DNA of 62,978 nucleotides from Bacillota bacterium (GTDB taxonomy: Bacteria > Bacillota > Clostridia > Lachnospirales > Lachnospiraceae): assembly GCA_023436225.1 (NCBI GenBank), contig JAEZKA010000030.1, positions 1-62,978 of the forward strand, read 5' to 3'. Both the position numbers and the translations under genes were made by a program. Under the pieces are notes generated by a model that had not been told where the DNA came from, made no database searches, and worked only from the letters and a program-made list of their open reading frames with translations. Position 1 is the first letter of the stretch, and every line of letters begins with the position of its first letter. Of this stretch, positions 50,105-58,358 are shown one piece after another.

Positions 50105-52777
50105 CTAATACTCTTCCAAATACTGCTCGAATTGCTCCTGTGACATTAAGATTTTCCTTGGCTTGGTTCCTTCCTCCGGACCAACTACTCCTGCTTCGGC
50201 CAACTGATCCATAATACGTGCCGCTCTGTTAAAGCCAATCTTATACACTCTTTGCAGCATACCGATGGATGCCTTATCTTTCTCAATAATGAATTTACCA
50301 GCCTCTGCAAAGTATTCATCCCGTTCGTCACCGCCGCCTGCTATTGCAGCATCACCAAGCTTTGCATTATTTATTTTATCATGAATGTCATCGCTGTATT
50401 TTGCTTCTGTATTATTCTTCTTTAGGAATTCCACGACGGAGCTCACTTCCTTATCGGAGATAAAGGCACCCTGAATTCGTACCGGTTTGGGATAACCGGA
50501 TGGGAAGAACAACATATCGCCTTTTCCTAACAGCTTCTCTGCGCCGCTACCATCCAGTATTGTTCTGGAATCGATGGCTGAGGATACTGCGAAGGCGACT
50601 CTGGAAGGTATATTTGCCTTAATTAAACCGGTTATAACATTAACCGAGGGCCGTTGTGTTGCAATGATAAGATGTAGTCCTGCTGCTCTTGCCATCTGAG
50701 CCAGACGGCAGATTGCGTCCTCTACTTCTCCCGGTGCAACCATCATAAGATCGGCCAACTCATCGATGATAATGACAATCTGAGGGAGCTTCTGATAATT
50801 CTCATCATTCAGGTAAGCCACCTCGGAAACCTTCTCATTATAGCCCTTCAGATCTCTTACATTGACATCAGCAAACTTCTTGTAACGCTCTGTCATCTCC
50901 ATGACAGCCCAGTTTAATGCCGCTGAAGCCTTCTTTGGATCCGTCACTACCGGAATTAAAAGATGTGGTATTCCGTTATAGACATTTAACTCAACTACCT
51001 TCGGGTCAATCATAATCATGCGGACATCCGAGGGCTTTGATTTATATAAAATACTCATAATCAATGTATTAATACATACCGATTTACCAGAACCGGTAGC
51101 GCCGGCGATCAGAAGATGTGGCATCTTAGCGATATCCGTGATGATGGTCTGTCCTCCGATATCCTTACCAACCGCAAAGGCTATATCAGAAGGATGCCCT
51201 GTGAATTCCTTACTTTCAATCATCTCACGAAAGGCCACCATCGAATTCTCCTTATTCGGAACCTCGATGCCTACCGCTGCTTTCCCTGGAATTGGAGCCT
51301 CAATACGGATATCCGCTGCCGCCAGATTAAGCTTAATATCATCGGAGAGAGCAGTAATTCTACTAACCTTAACACCTTGCTCCGGCTGAAGCTCATATCG
51401 CGTTACGGAGGGTCCACAGCTGACATTGGTTATGGTTACATGAACGCCAAAGCTTTCTAGTGTCGTTTGTAGCTTCATAGCCGTATCCTTAATATCCCTG
51501 TCTCCGGATCCGGCTTTCCCTGCTTTCGCCTTAGGCGCAGCAAGTAGATTGTAAGGAGGAAAGATGTATTCTTTCTTCTGGGGCAGCTGTGAGATTCCTA
51601 AGTCTTCTACATCAGTAGTCTCTCCTTTTGCTCCTTTCCTTACTTCTGCTGTGCTAGAATTATGTTCAACTACAGTTGTAGTCTTGTCCTGACCCAATAC
51701 TTCTGCTTCAGGTTCTTCTAACATTTCTTGTTCTTTACCGATTTCTTGCTCTTCTATGATTGTTTGCTCTTCTACTTCTTCTTCGAGTTCTGCCTGTCCA
51801 AACTTTATACGCAATTCTTCCTCATAGAGAGGTATTGTTTCATTTATAGTAGGACTGCTTGGACTCTTCACCGGATCATTTGCCATAATCGCAGGCTCAG
51901 TCTCATCAAACAGCTTATGAAAGTTCAGAACGGGCAATTCACCCTCACTACCTATCTTCTCCTTCTTATTCTTACGATCCTTAAGATTGATTACGGTATC
52001 TGTATTTCCCTGCTTACGTTTTGAAGTCTCTTGTTCTAAATCTCTCGAATTAGAACTGATCCCGGATGCTGCGGTAGCCGGATCAAGTACAAAGGTTTTC
52101 GGGGGCCTTCTACCATTATCATTTGTCTTAGCAATCGCCTCCAGCTCCTCATGCTGTTCCTTACGAAGCTTCTGATATTCTTTTCTTTCGTCAAGTGAGC
52201 TTTTACTCTTCTTAGCAATATAGGTAAGAATGGCTTTCCCTGATATTACAATAATGGAAATCAACATGATCGCAATCAGGATAATATAGGTAGCCACCTT
52301 ATCGAATAAACCACAGAAGATCATAACCAAAATTCCGCCGATGAATCCGCCGCCGCTTCTTGAACTAACGGAATTTGTAAAATACTCAAATATCTTGGTA
52401 TCCGGCTGATAGGAATGAGCAACCAATTCAATGAAAGCAGCTAATGCCACAAAAAATACGGAAGCACTGAGCAATTTACGACCGGCTCTACGATTACCCA
52501 TATTCGATATATGGAAGGCAGTCATAAAGAATATAATGAAGGGTAATAGGTAGGCCTCGGCACCAATCATGCCGAATACAAAGCTGCTTACTGCATGTCC
52601 CACCTTACCGCCTAAATCTATATTACTCAAAAAGAGTAAAATAGATACGACCAATGCGATAACCAGTATAATCTCATCCTGCAATGCTCCGCTTTCCTTT
52701 ACCCTCTTCTGGTTTTCCTTATTATTCGTTTTCTTTCGTGTGCTTGTTGTTTTTCTCTTTTTCTGTGCTGGAGCCAT
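50105..52777 (-). CDS. ftsK: FtsK/SpoIIIE DNA translocase
   Basis: An 890-aa septal DNA pump. Four or five membrane helices (about 28-190) anchor it at the division site. An acidic linker (about 200-420) leads to the alpha/beta motor with Walker A AGATGSGKSVC (about 560-570), Walker B IVIIIDELADL (about 672-682), and a C-terminal gamma winged helix (about 825-890; SIGMLQRVYKIGFNRAARIMDQL) that reads DNA polarity sequences. It moves chromosomes through the closing septum in division or sporulation. It follows tepA and ylzJ, the order seen around spoIIIE in spore formers. Confidence 0.95.
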   Translation of the reverse strand: MAPAQKKRKTTSTRKKTNNKENQKRVKESGALQDEIILVIALVVSILLFLSNIDLGGKVGHAVSSFVFGMIGAEAYLLPFIIFFMTAFHISNMGNRRAGRKLLSASVFFVALAAFIELVAHSYQPDTKIFEYFTNSVSSRSGGGFIGGILVMIFCGLFDKVATYIILIAIMLISIIVISGKAILTYIAKKSKSSLDERKEYQKLRKEQHEELEAIAKTNDNGRRPPKTFVLDPATAASGISSNSRDLEQETSKRKQGNTDTVINLKDRKNKKEKIGSEGELPVLNFHKLFDETEPAIMANDPVKSPSSPTINETIPLYEEELRIKFGQAELEEEVEEQTIIEEQEIGKEQEMLEEPEAEVLGQDKTTTVVEHNSSTAEVRKGAKGETTDVEDLGISQLPQKKEYIFPPYNLLAAPKAKAGKAGSGDRDIKDTAMKLQTTLESFGVHVTITNVSCGPSVTRYELQPEQGVKVSRITALSDDIKLNLAAADIRIEAPIPGKAAVGIEVPNKENSMVAFREMIESKEFTGHPSDIAFAVGKDIGGQTIITDIAKMPHLLIAGATGSGKSVCINTLIMSILYKSKPSDVRMIMIDPKVVELNVYNGIPHLLIPVVTDPKKASAALNWAVMEMTERYKKFADVNVRDLKGYNEKVSEVAYLNDENYQKLPQIVIIIDELADLMMVAPGEVEDAICRLAQMARAAGLHLIIATQRPSVNVITGLIKANIPSRVAFAVSSAIDSRTILDGSGAEKLLGKGDMLFFPSGYPKPVRIQGAFISDKEVSSVVEFLKKNNTEAKYSDDIHDKINNAKLGDAAIAGGGDERDEYFAEAGKFIIEKDKASIGMLQRVYKIGFNRAARIMDQLAEAGVVGPEEGTKPRKILMSQEQFEQYLEEY

Positions 52778-52885
52778 TATTACTAGTTCCCCCTCTGTAT
52801 ATGTAAGATTTCACCCAAAATTAATTATACCTTTTATAAAAATGTTATGCAAGTCTAACTTGGTACCTACCATAGGACATAGGAA

Positions 52886-52921
52886 AGGAGCTGCTGCATT
52901 TTTTATATCGCAACAACTCCT
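52886..52921 (-). terminator. Hairpin between ylzJ and ftsK
   Basis: AGGAGCTGCTGC pairs with GCAACAACTCCT (12 positions, two G-U). No clean U-tract, so termination may be partial. Confidence 0.45.
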
Positions 52922-52954
52922 AAGGATGATATATCTCAATATTAAATTACTAGC

Positions 52955-53194
52955 TTACAGCTGAATATTTTTACCGGGTGCATACTTTTCATTCAGGTAG
53001 TCCTGCATATCGGTGGAATTGACACCCTCCACCACATAGGCATCACCCTCTCTTCGTGTTACGACTCTTCCATGCTGTAGAGTGATCTCACGAAATTGTG
53101 TCTCTGTCTGATCCTTTGGCCTCTCCTGCTTGATGTCGGTGTAGCTGGCAGGACGGGCATAAATCCGTTCCAGTGGTCTCACGGTATATAACAT
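52955..53194 (-). CDS. ylzJ: YlzJ-like small protein
   Basis: A 79-aa protein beginning MLYTVRPLERIYA, the YlzJ-like family signature, with a basic middle and an acidic tail. The ATG at 53194 has GGGAGG upstream; the longer frame starts inside tepA. It lies 4 bp after tepA and before ftsK, the conserved order of B. subtilis tepA-ylzJ-spoIIIE. Its function is unknown; the context suggests a sporulation or septum role. Confidence 0.85.
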   Translation of the reverse strand: MLYTVRPLERIYARPASYTDIKQERPKDQTETQFREITLQHGRVVTRREGDAYVVEGVNSTDMQDYLNEKYAPGKNIQL

Positions 53195-53198
53195 AGCA

Positions 53199-54017
53199 CT
53201 ACCTCCCTTCATTATTGGCATCAATCATCTCATTGATTTTTGCCAAGGCTTCCTTAATACCTCCGACCCCATCAATGATCCCTTTCTTAACCGTCTCTTC
53301 TCCTACAAGTATTGATCCTACGTCCTTTGCAAGCTGGTGGGTATCCAACATAAGGTTACGGAAGCTATTGTAGTCAATACTGGAATGATCAACAACAAAC
53401 TTAATAATTCGATCCTGTATTTTCTCAAAGTACTCAAAGGTCTGTGTAACACCGATCACCGTTCCGCTCATTCTTACCGGATGAATAATCATTGTAGCTG
53501 AAGGAACGATAAAGCTGATGTTCGCTGAAACTGCGAGAGGAACTCCAATTGAGTGGGAACCACCAAGAACAAGTGAAACAGTTGGTTTACTTAATGACGC
53601 AATCATTTCGGCAATCGCCAAACCCGCTTCTACATCTCCGCCGACAGTATTAATTAAAATCAACAGACCATCAATGTCCGTGCTATCCTCAATGGCTGCC
53701 AGCTGAGGCAGAACATGCTCATATTTCGTTGTTTTATTATGTTGTGGAAGAACCTCATGTCCTTCTATTTCTCCAATGATGGATAATAGATGTATTTTAT
53801 GATCCTTTTTTCCATTTTCCAATATGGTCTGTCCGTATTCACTGATTTTTTGATCCTTTAGATCCTCGTTCTCTTTAACTACCTTTTCCTTCTCCTGTTC
53901 CTCCTGCGTACTCTTTCTTCCATCATCCGCAGTTTTTTGTGGAGCGTTTTCTTTACCTGTACCCTTTATGACACCTGAATTATTTATATCATTCTGTAAT
54001 AAGTAATCCTTTTGCAT
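53199..54017 (-). CDS. tepA: TepA-type ClpP-like protease
   Basis: A 272-aa ClpP-fold protein. The first 70 residues are a charged low-complexity extension (Lys/Glu/Gln-rich). The ClpP core follows (about 75-265) with LLILINTVGGDVEAGLAIAEMI, the serine segment VLGGSHSIGVPLA (Ser near 156) and the histidine region IIHPVRMSGTVIGV. TepA was described as a translocation-enhancing protease in Bacillus. It heads the tepA-ylzJ run before ftsK. Confidence 0.9.
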   Translation of the reverse strand: MQKDYLLQNDINNSGVIKGTGKENAPQKTADDGRKSTQEEQEKEKVVKENEDLKDQKISEYGQTILENGKKDHKIHLLSIIGEIEGHEVLPQHNKTTKYEHVLPQLAAIEDSTDIDGLLILINTVGGDVEAGLAIAEMIASLSKPTVSLVLGGSHSIGVPLAVSANISFIVPSATMIIHPVRMSGTVIGVTQTFEYFEKIQDRIIKFVVDHSSIDYNSFRNLMLDTHQLAKDVGSILVGEETVKKGIIDGVGGIKEALAKINEMIDANNEGR

Positions 54018-54211
54018 GAATTGTCCTCTTTCCTTTCACATTTACACTAACTTGGTATGCCTTCCCAATGAATTCGTTTGTGTCAAGTGTGTCCTTTTCA
54101 TATCAAAAATGGCAGGCACAAATCTTCTCAGAGCAAATAAGCTTTCATTCTGCAGTAAATCATCTATTTACTCAGTTATTATGTGAAAAGATGAGGATTT
54201 TATGCGGTTAT

Positions 54212-54236
54212 AAAAACCCTATTTCCAATAGGTTTT
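54212..54236 (-). terminator. Terminator overlapping the ArAE gene stop codon
   Basis: AAACCTATT pairs with AATAGGGTTT (minus strand, one wobble) and TTTTTAT follows; the stop codon lies in the stem. Confidence 0.55.
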
Positions 54237-55211
54237 CATATCCTTATCTTCTAGTTCCAGTATAAAATTTCGTTTTATGATTAAAAAATATTCCAATTCT
54301 TTCATTACCTGGTATAGCATAGCTCGATTTTCAAACTCTTCTCTGGTGCTTGGCAAGGGCTCTTGGCGAAAATGCTCCTTCAGCTGCTCTAATATGGTTA
54401 ACAGCCCTGTCACATTATTTTTCTCATGGAAGGAAGCAGCGATATGCTCGATATATTCGGCAATAGGCTCGGCCTGTACCGGTATGGCTTCAATTTGTAG
54501 TAAATTTACCGTGATATCCTTAAGTACGCCTACTTGAAGCTTCCTCATCTCCAGATAAGATACCAGGTATCTGGTATCACTTAGAAGACGGTTATCCGCT
54601 TCCTCGTAGGCACTCTTCAATAATCGTTCTACAAAGTGCTCCAGGGCTGTAAAATCTATTTCCTGCACTTCTTTTCGGAGTATTCCCTCCATACTTCTAA
54701 GATGCTTCTTCATTTCCTCTTCCAAAAGCATCTGTTCCTTGCGTATTCTTGCTATATTCCTTGGCATTGCCAGATTAAGAATAATGCCGATTCCCATACC
54801 AATGATAAGAATACTGATTTCATTGAGGATTAATGAGGGATCCATGTGCTTTTCAATCAGAAAATGTGTCATAAGGACTGCATTCATCGGGATTCCATCC
54901 TTTAAATCAAGCAGGAAGCACAAGGCTACAAACAGGGTCACAAAGGCTCCAAAGGCTATAGCAGTATAGCCCAGGCCCTCAAAGATAAGATAGGACAAAA
55001 TAGTAGCAAGTACAAATGCTTCTACCCTTTTTAAAGCAATAATTAAAGTTTCCTTCTTGGTATTCTGTATGGTTAGCAATGTGATAATACCTGCGGACGG
55101 ACTATATAACAGTCCAAAAGCATTTGCGAGTAAAATCGCAATTGCTGAGCCAATCCCTGTTTTTAATAGAAATAAAATATTAATTCTTTTCAGTTTATTT
55201 GATATCTGCAT
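54219..55211 (-). CDS. Aromatic acid exporter (ArAE_1) family membrane protein
   Basis: A 330-aa protein. Four to six membrane helices fill about 18-155, including LYSPSAGIITLLTIQNTKKETL (a signature of the FUSC/ArAE_1 group in Firmicutes, YgaE/YqjA-like). The C-terminal half is cytoplasmic and helical (ArAE_1_C), with a coiled coil near 155-200. Members may export aromatic or other organic acids; the substrate is unknown. It stands alone on the minus strand, divergent from the WYL regulator. Confidence 0.87.
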   Translation of the reverse strand: MQISNKLKRINILFLLKTGIGSAIAILLANAFGLLYSPSAGIITLLTIQNTKKETLIIALKRVEAFVLATILSYLIFEGLGYTAIAFGAFVTLFVALCFLLDLKDGIPMNAVLMTHFLIEKHMDPSLILNEISILIIGMGIGIILNLAMPRNIARIRKEQMLLEEEMKKHLRSMEGILRKEVQEIDFTALEHFVERLLKSAYEEADNRLLSDTRYLVSYLEMRKLQVGVLKDITVNLLQIEAIPVQAEPIAEYIEHIAASFHEKNNVTGLLTILEQLKEHFRQEPLPSTREEFENRAMLYQVMKELEYFLIIKRNFILELEDKDMKTYWK

Positions 55212-55438
55212 AAGATACCTCTTTCCCTTTTTATTCTTATGCCTATGACATAGGTTGCTTCACGTAATATCCCGCTACTCTCCGTAATAGGATCAATAGT
55301 ATTAATATTACCATTATGTTTTGTGAATCGCAATAAACTTAACAACGGTTTCTTCTGTTTCAATTTTACATTGGAGCTTAAGATAATGCCAATGATAGAA
55401 AGTACGGTTCAAGAGCTTTCTATCAGTATGAATTATAT
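55212..55438. other. Divergent intergenic region
   Basis: Upstream region of both the ArAE gene and the WYL regulator. The part nearest the regulator carries an operator, a promoter and hairpin element B2, listed separately. Nothing else is recognised. Confidence 0.45.
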
Positions 55439-55474
55439 TATGACGTTGTGTTGTCATATTAGATCTGCTACAAT
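55439..55474 (+). promoter_or_regulatory. WYL regulator promoter with overlapping operator
   Basis: The promoter is TTGTGT (55446-55451), 17 bp, TACAAT (55469-55474). A palindrome TATGAC-N8-GTCATA (55439-55458) covers the -35 box. The identical half-sites with the same 8-bp gap occur at 56624-56643, before the next gene. Confidence 0.7.
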
Positions 55475-55479
55475 CATAG

Positions 55480-55570
55480 TGTGAAAATAAAATGCAATTT
55501 TCACACTTCCAAGTTTGTGCCTGCTGTCTTCAAAGTGTAAAGGACACACTTAGCACAAACTAATTCAAAG
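55480..55570 (+). repeat. Dispersed hairpin element, copy B2
   Basis: It begins TAGTGTGAAAATA, forms a GTGTGAAAAT/ATTTTCACAC hairpin, then a second stem AGTTTGTGC/GCACAAACT, and ends ACTAATTCAAAG, matching copy B1 at 27661-27733. It starts about at the transcription start of the WYL gene, so it forms the 5' leader. Confidence 0.7.
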
Positions 55571-55608
55571 GGCTGGTATTGCATTGAACGGTATAGAGAG
55601 GTGTTAAT

Positions 55609-56535
55609 ATGCAGATAAGCAGACTATTTGAAATTGTATATATCTTAATGAATAAGAAGAATACTACTGCCAAGGAGCTTTGTGAGCATTTCGAGGTCTC
55701 TCAGAGGACCATCTATCGAGATATCGAGACGCTCTGCCAAGCAGGAATTCCGATTTATACCACAAAGGGTAAGGGTGGTGGAATTTCTCTCATGGAACAT
55801 TTTGTACTTAACAAATCCCTTCTTTCGGAGCAGGAACAGAATGAGATCCTATCTGCTCTCAGCGGTTTTAAAGCAACGACTAATATAGATTCTGACCGGG
55901 TAATCAATAAATTGTGCGCCTTGTTCGGGAATAAAAGCATGGATTGGATTGAGGTGGATTTTTCTAACTGGGGCAACAATGAGCTGGATAAAAGTAAATT
56001 TAATCAGCTGAAGGAGGCAATTCTTAGCCATAATGTGCTCACCTTTTATTATTACAACTCCAATGGCCAGGGTTCCCATCGTAGTATCGAGCCTTACAAG
56101 CTGATGTTCCGAGGACAGGCCTGGTATCTCTACGGTTATTGTAGAGACAAGAAGGATAGCCGATATTTTAAGGTAAGCCGTATTCGTGATATGCAAATCG
56201 GGGATGAGACTTTCCCATACAACCCAGCCATTGCAAAGCCCTCAGAGAAATCCCAGATAGCCGACAGCTATCCAACGTTTCCGATTGTCCTGAAGCTGGA
56301 TGCTGAGATGGGTTACCGGGTCTATGATGAATTCTCCGGTGCACATATCCAGCAAAATGAGGATGGTAGTTTTATCGTTCGAACAGTATTACATGGTGGT
56401 AGCTGGCTGACAGGGTATCTCATGTCCTTTGAGGATCACTTGTCCATTATTGAGCCGAAGGAGTTACGAGATGATATTTTACAAAAATATAATAATGCGA
56501 TATCCAAAAATATCAATCTCAAAGATATCCCATAA
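55609..56535 (+). CDS. YafY-type WYL-domain transcriptional regulator
   Basis: A 308-aa regulator. An N-terminal HTH_11 winged helix (about 1-60; TAKELCEHFEVSQRTIYRDIETLCQAGIP type) binds DNA. The WYL domain (about 140-220) has RSIEPYKLMFRGQAWYLYGYC and RYFKVSRIRDM, thought to sense a ligand or nucleic acid, and a WCX extension runs to the end. GAGAGG precedes the ATG. Palindromes before this gene and the next suggest it controls itself and the GyrI-like/radical SAM genes. Confidence 0.9.
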   Translation: MQISRLFEIVYILMNKKNTTAKELCEHFEVSQRTIYRDIETLCQAGIPIYTTKGKGGGISLMEHFVLNKSLLSEQEQNEILSALSGFKATTNIDSDRVINKLCALFGNKSMDWIEVDFSNWGNNELDKSKFNQLKEAILSHNVLTFYYYNSNGQGSHRSIEPYKLMFRGQAWYLYGYCRDKKDSRYFKVSRIRDMQIGDETFPYNPAIAKPSEKSQIADSYPTFPIVLKLDAEMGYRVYDEFSGAHIQQNEDGSFIVRTVLHGGSWLTGYLMSFEDHLSIIEPKELRDDILQKYNNAISKNINLKDIP

Positions 56536-56623
56536 GTGTCACATATCTTATCAATCTATAAAGTTACTAAACGATTGAAAACACAATTCGCGAACTTGAT
56601 AAGTCATGTTTTTTAATATTAAA

Positions 56624-56643
56624 TATGACATCCAGATGTCATA
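56624..56643. promoter_or_regulatory. WYL-regulator operator upstream of the GyrI-like gene
   Basis: TATGAC-N8-GTCATA, extended to 11-bp perfect arms AATATGACATC / GATGTCATATT (56622-56645) with a 2-bp centre. It lies 64 bp before the start codon and just after a possible TTGATA, 17 bp, TTAAAT promoter (56596-56624). Confidence 0.65.
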
Positions 56644-56708
56644 TTATCCATGCTATCTTTATCTTATCAACAACAATTCTATTAAGTGATAAGAAAGGAA
56701 GTTTTATA

Positions 56709-57356
56709 ATGAACAGAACAGATTTCAAAAAGGTTTATAAAGAACTTTATGCTCCCAAAAAAAATCCTACCTTAATTGAGGTACCGACTATGCAATTTAT
56801 TATGGTAAACGGTCATGGTAATCCAAACGATGCCGGAGGCGAATATCAAAATGCAGTAGAGCTACTCTACGCTCTCTCCTATACGATAAAGATGAACTGC
56901 ATCAATTATTCCGACCCAGCCTCCTATGATTATGTTGTATTACCCCTTGAGGGGCTATGGTGGCTGGAGAACAGTTCGAATCTTGATTTTACCCAGAAGG
57001 ATCTCTACTGCTGGACTTCAATGATTCGCCAGCCGGATTTTGTAACCAGGGAGCATTTTGAGTTAGCGAAGGATTTAGTAGCAAAGAAGAAACCCCAGCT
57101 GGACACCTCCAAAGCTAGTTTTGATACCTACACGGAGGGCTTATGCCTCCAATGTATGCATATCGGTCCCTATGATACCGAACCGGAGACCATCGCTAAA
57201 ATGGATCTTTACCTAGCAAAGACCGGCAAGCTGAATGCTATCGATAGCCGTTCTATGGAAGGTAAGCTCCGCAGACATCATGAAATCTATCTTAGCAACC
57301 CCTTGAAGAGTAAGCCCGAAAACCGAAAGACCATTCTAAGACATCCCATAGCATAG
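56709..57356 (+). CDS. GyrI-like small-molecule-binding protein
   Basis: A 215-aa protein of the GyrI-like group. It starts MNRTDFKKVYKELYAPKKNP, with VPTMQFIMVNGHGNPND (about 22-38) and the ligand-cup strands YVVLPLEGLWW and LCLQCMHIGPYDTEPETI (about 148-165). Members bind small molecules and some hydrolyse cyclopropanoids or block gyrase inhibitors; the role here is not known. AAAGGAAG fixes the ATG at 56709, after the operator palindrome. A radical SAM gene follows 63 bp later. Confidence 0.85.
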   Translation: MNRTDFKKVYKELYAPKKNPTLIEVPTMQFIMVNGHGNPNDAGGEYQNAVELLYALSYTIKMNCINYSDPASYDYVVLPLEGLWWLENSSNLDFTQKDLYCWTSMIRQPDFVTREHFELAKDLVAKKKPQLDTSKASFDTYTEGLCLQCMHIGPYDTEPETIAKMDLYLAKTGKLNAIDSRSMEGKLRRHHEIYLSNPLKSKPENRKTILRHPIA

Positions 57357-57419
57357 ACCCTTTGTTACCATGGAAATTTTCTCCGTACCAAAGTTCATCA
57401 AGCTTTTGAAAGGAACTCT

Positions 57420-58310
57420 ATGATTACGATACCAGCAAAAACCATTGTTACCAGCCGCAAGGATACCTCCTGGTTTGGGACCGAATATAATATGAATATT
57501 TATAAGGGCTGCTGTCATGGCTGTATCTACTGCGACAGCCGCAGCGATTGCTATCAGATTTCGGATTTTGATATCGTAAGAGTTAAGGAAAATGCAACCG
57601 ATATCATCAGTAAGGAGCTTCGTCAAAAAAAGAGAACCGGTGTCATCGGCACCGGTTCTATGAGTGATCCTTATAATCCTTATGAAGAGAAATATGAATT
57701 AACCAGGCAAGCCCTTGACATTATCAACACAAATCATTTTGGAGTTGCGATAGCAACAAAAAGCGCCCTGATTACACGCGATATCGATCTTCTTACGAAG
57801 ATAAAAGCTCATTCTCCGGTAATCTGTAAAATTACCATTACCGCCATTGATGATGAACTAAGTCAAACCATTGAACCCGGTGTCCATGCTACCTCCAAAC
57901 GTCTGAAAGCCATTCGGTTGCTGTCCAAAGCGGGGATTTTTACCGGCGTACTAATGATGCCCCTTCTGCCCTACCTCACCGATACTCCGGAGAATGTGCT
58001 ATCCATCCTTCATCAGGCGAAGGAATGCGGTGCTCGTTTTATCTATCCCTTATTCGGTCTTTCCTTGCGAAGCGGACAACGGGAGTATTTTTATCAAAAG
58101 CTGGAACAATATTTTCCGGGGCAGAAGCTAAAGGATAACTATATCCGTTTATACGGTTCTTCATATGAATGCCATAGTCCAAGGGAGCATGAACTCCGTA
58201 CCTTATTTATATCAGAATGCAAGAAGCTAGGTCTTCTCTATCGCATGGAGGATATCATCATGTCTTATCGTGCGGACTACGAATACCGACAGCTTTCTTT
58301 CTTTTCATAG
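57420..58310 (+). CDS. Radical SAM protein of the spore-photoproduct-lyase-like group
   Basis: A 296-aa radical SAM protein. The cluster motif is C31-x3-C35-x2-C38 in GCCHGCIYC. Further family features are GTGSMSDPYNPYEEKYELTR (about 76-95) and ISTKSALITRDIDLL-like IATKSALITRDIDLL. It resembles the SPL/Rv2578c-like group, whose members are mostly uncharacterised, and it is too short for true SplB. AAAGGAAC precedes the ATG. It is co-directional with the GyrI-like gene and probably in the same operon under the WYL regulator. Confidence 0.87.
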   Translation: MITIPAKTIVTSRKDTSWFGTEYNMNIYKGCCHGCIYCDSRSDCYQISDFDIVRVKENATDIISKELRQKKRTGVIGTGSMSDPYNPYEEKYELTRQALDIINTNHFGVAIATKSALITRDIDLLTKIKAHSPVICKITITAIDDELSQTIEPGVHATSKRLKAIRLLSKAGIFTGVLMMPLLPYLTDTPENVLSILHQAKECGARFIYPLFGLSLRSGQREYFYQKLEQYFPGQKLKDNYIRLYGSSYECHSPREHELRTLFISECKKLGLLYRMEDIIMSYRADYEYRQLSFFS

Positions 58311-58358
58311 AACTGCTATCAAAAAAATGTCCATCCTTATGTTACCGAGATTAAATTC

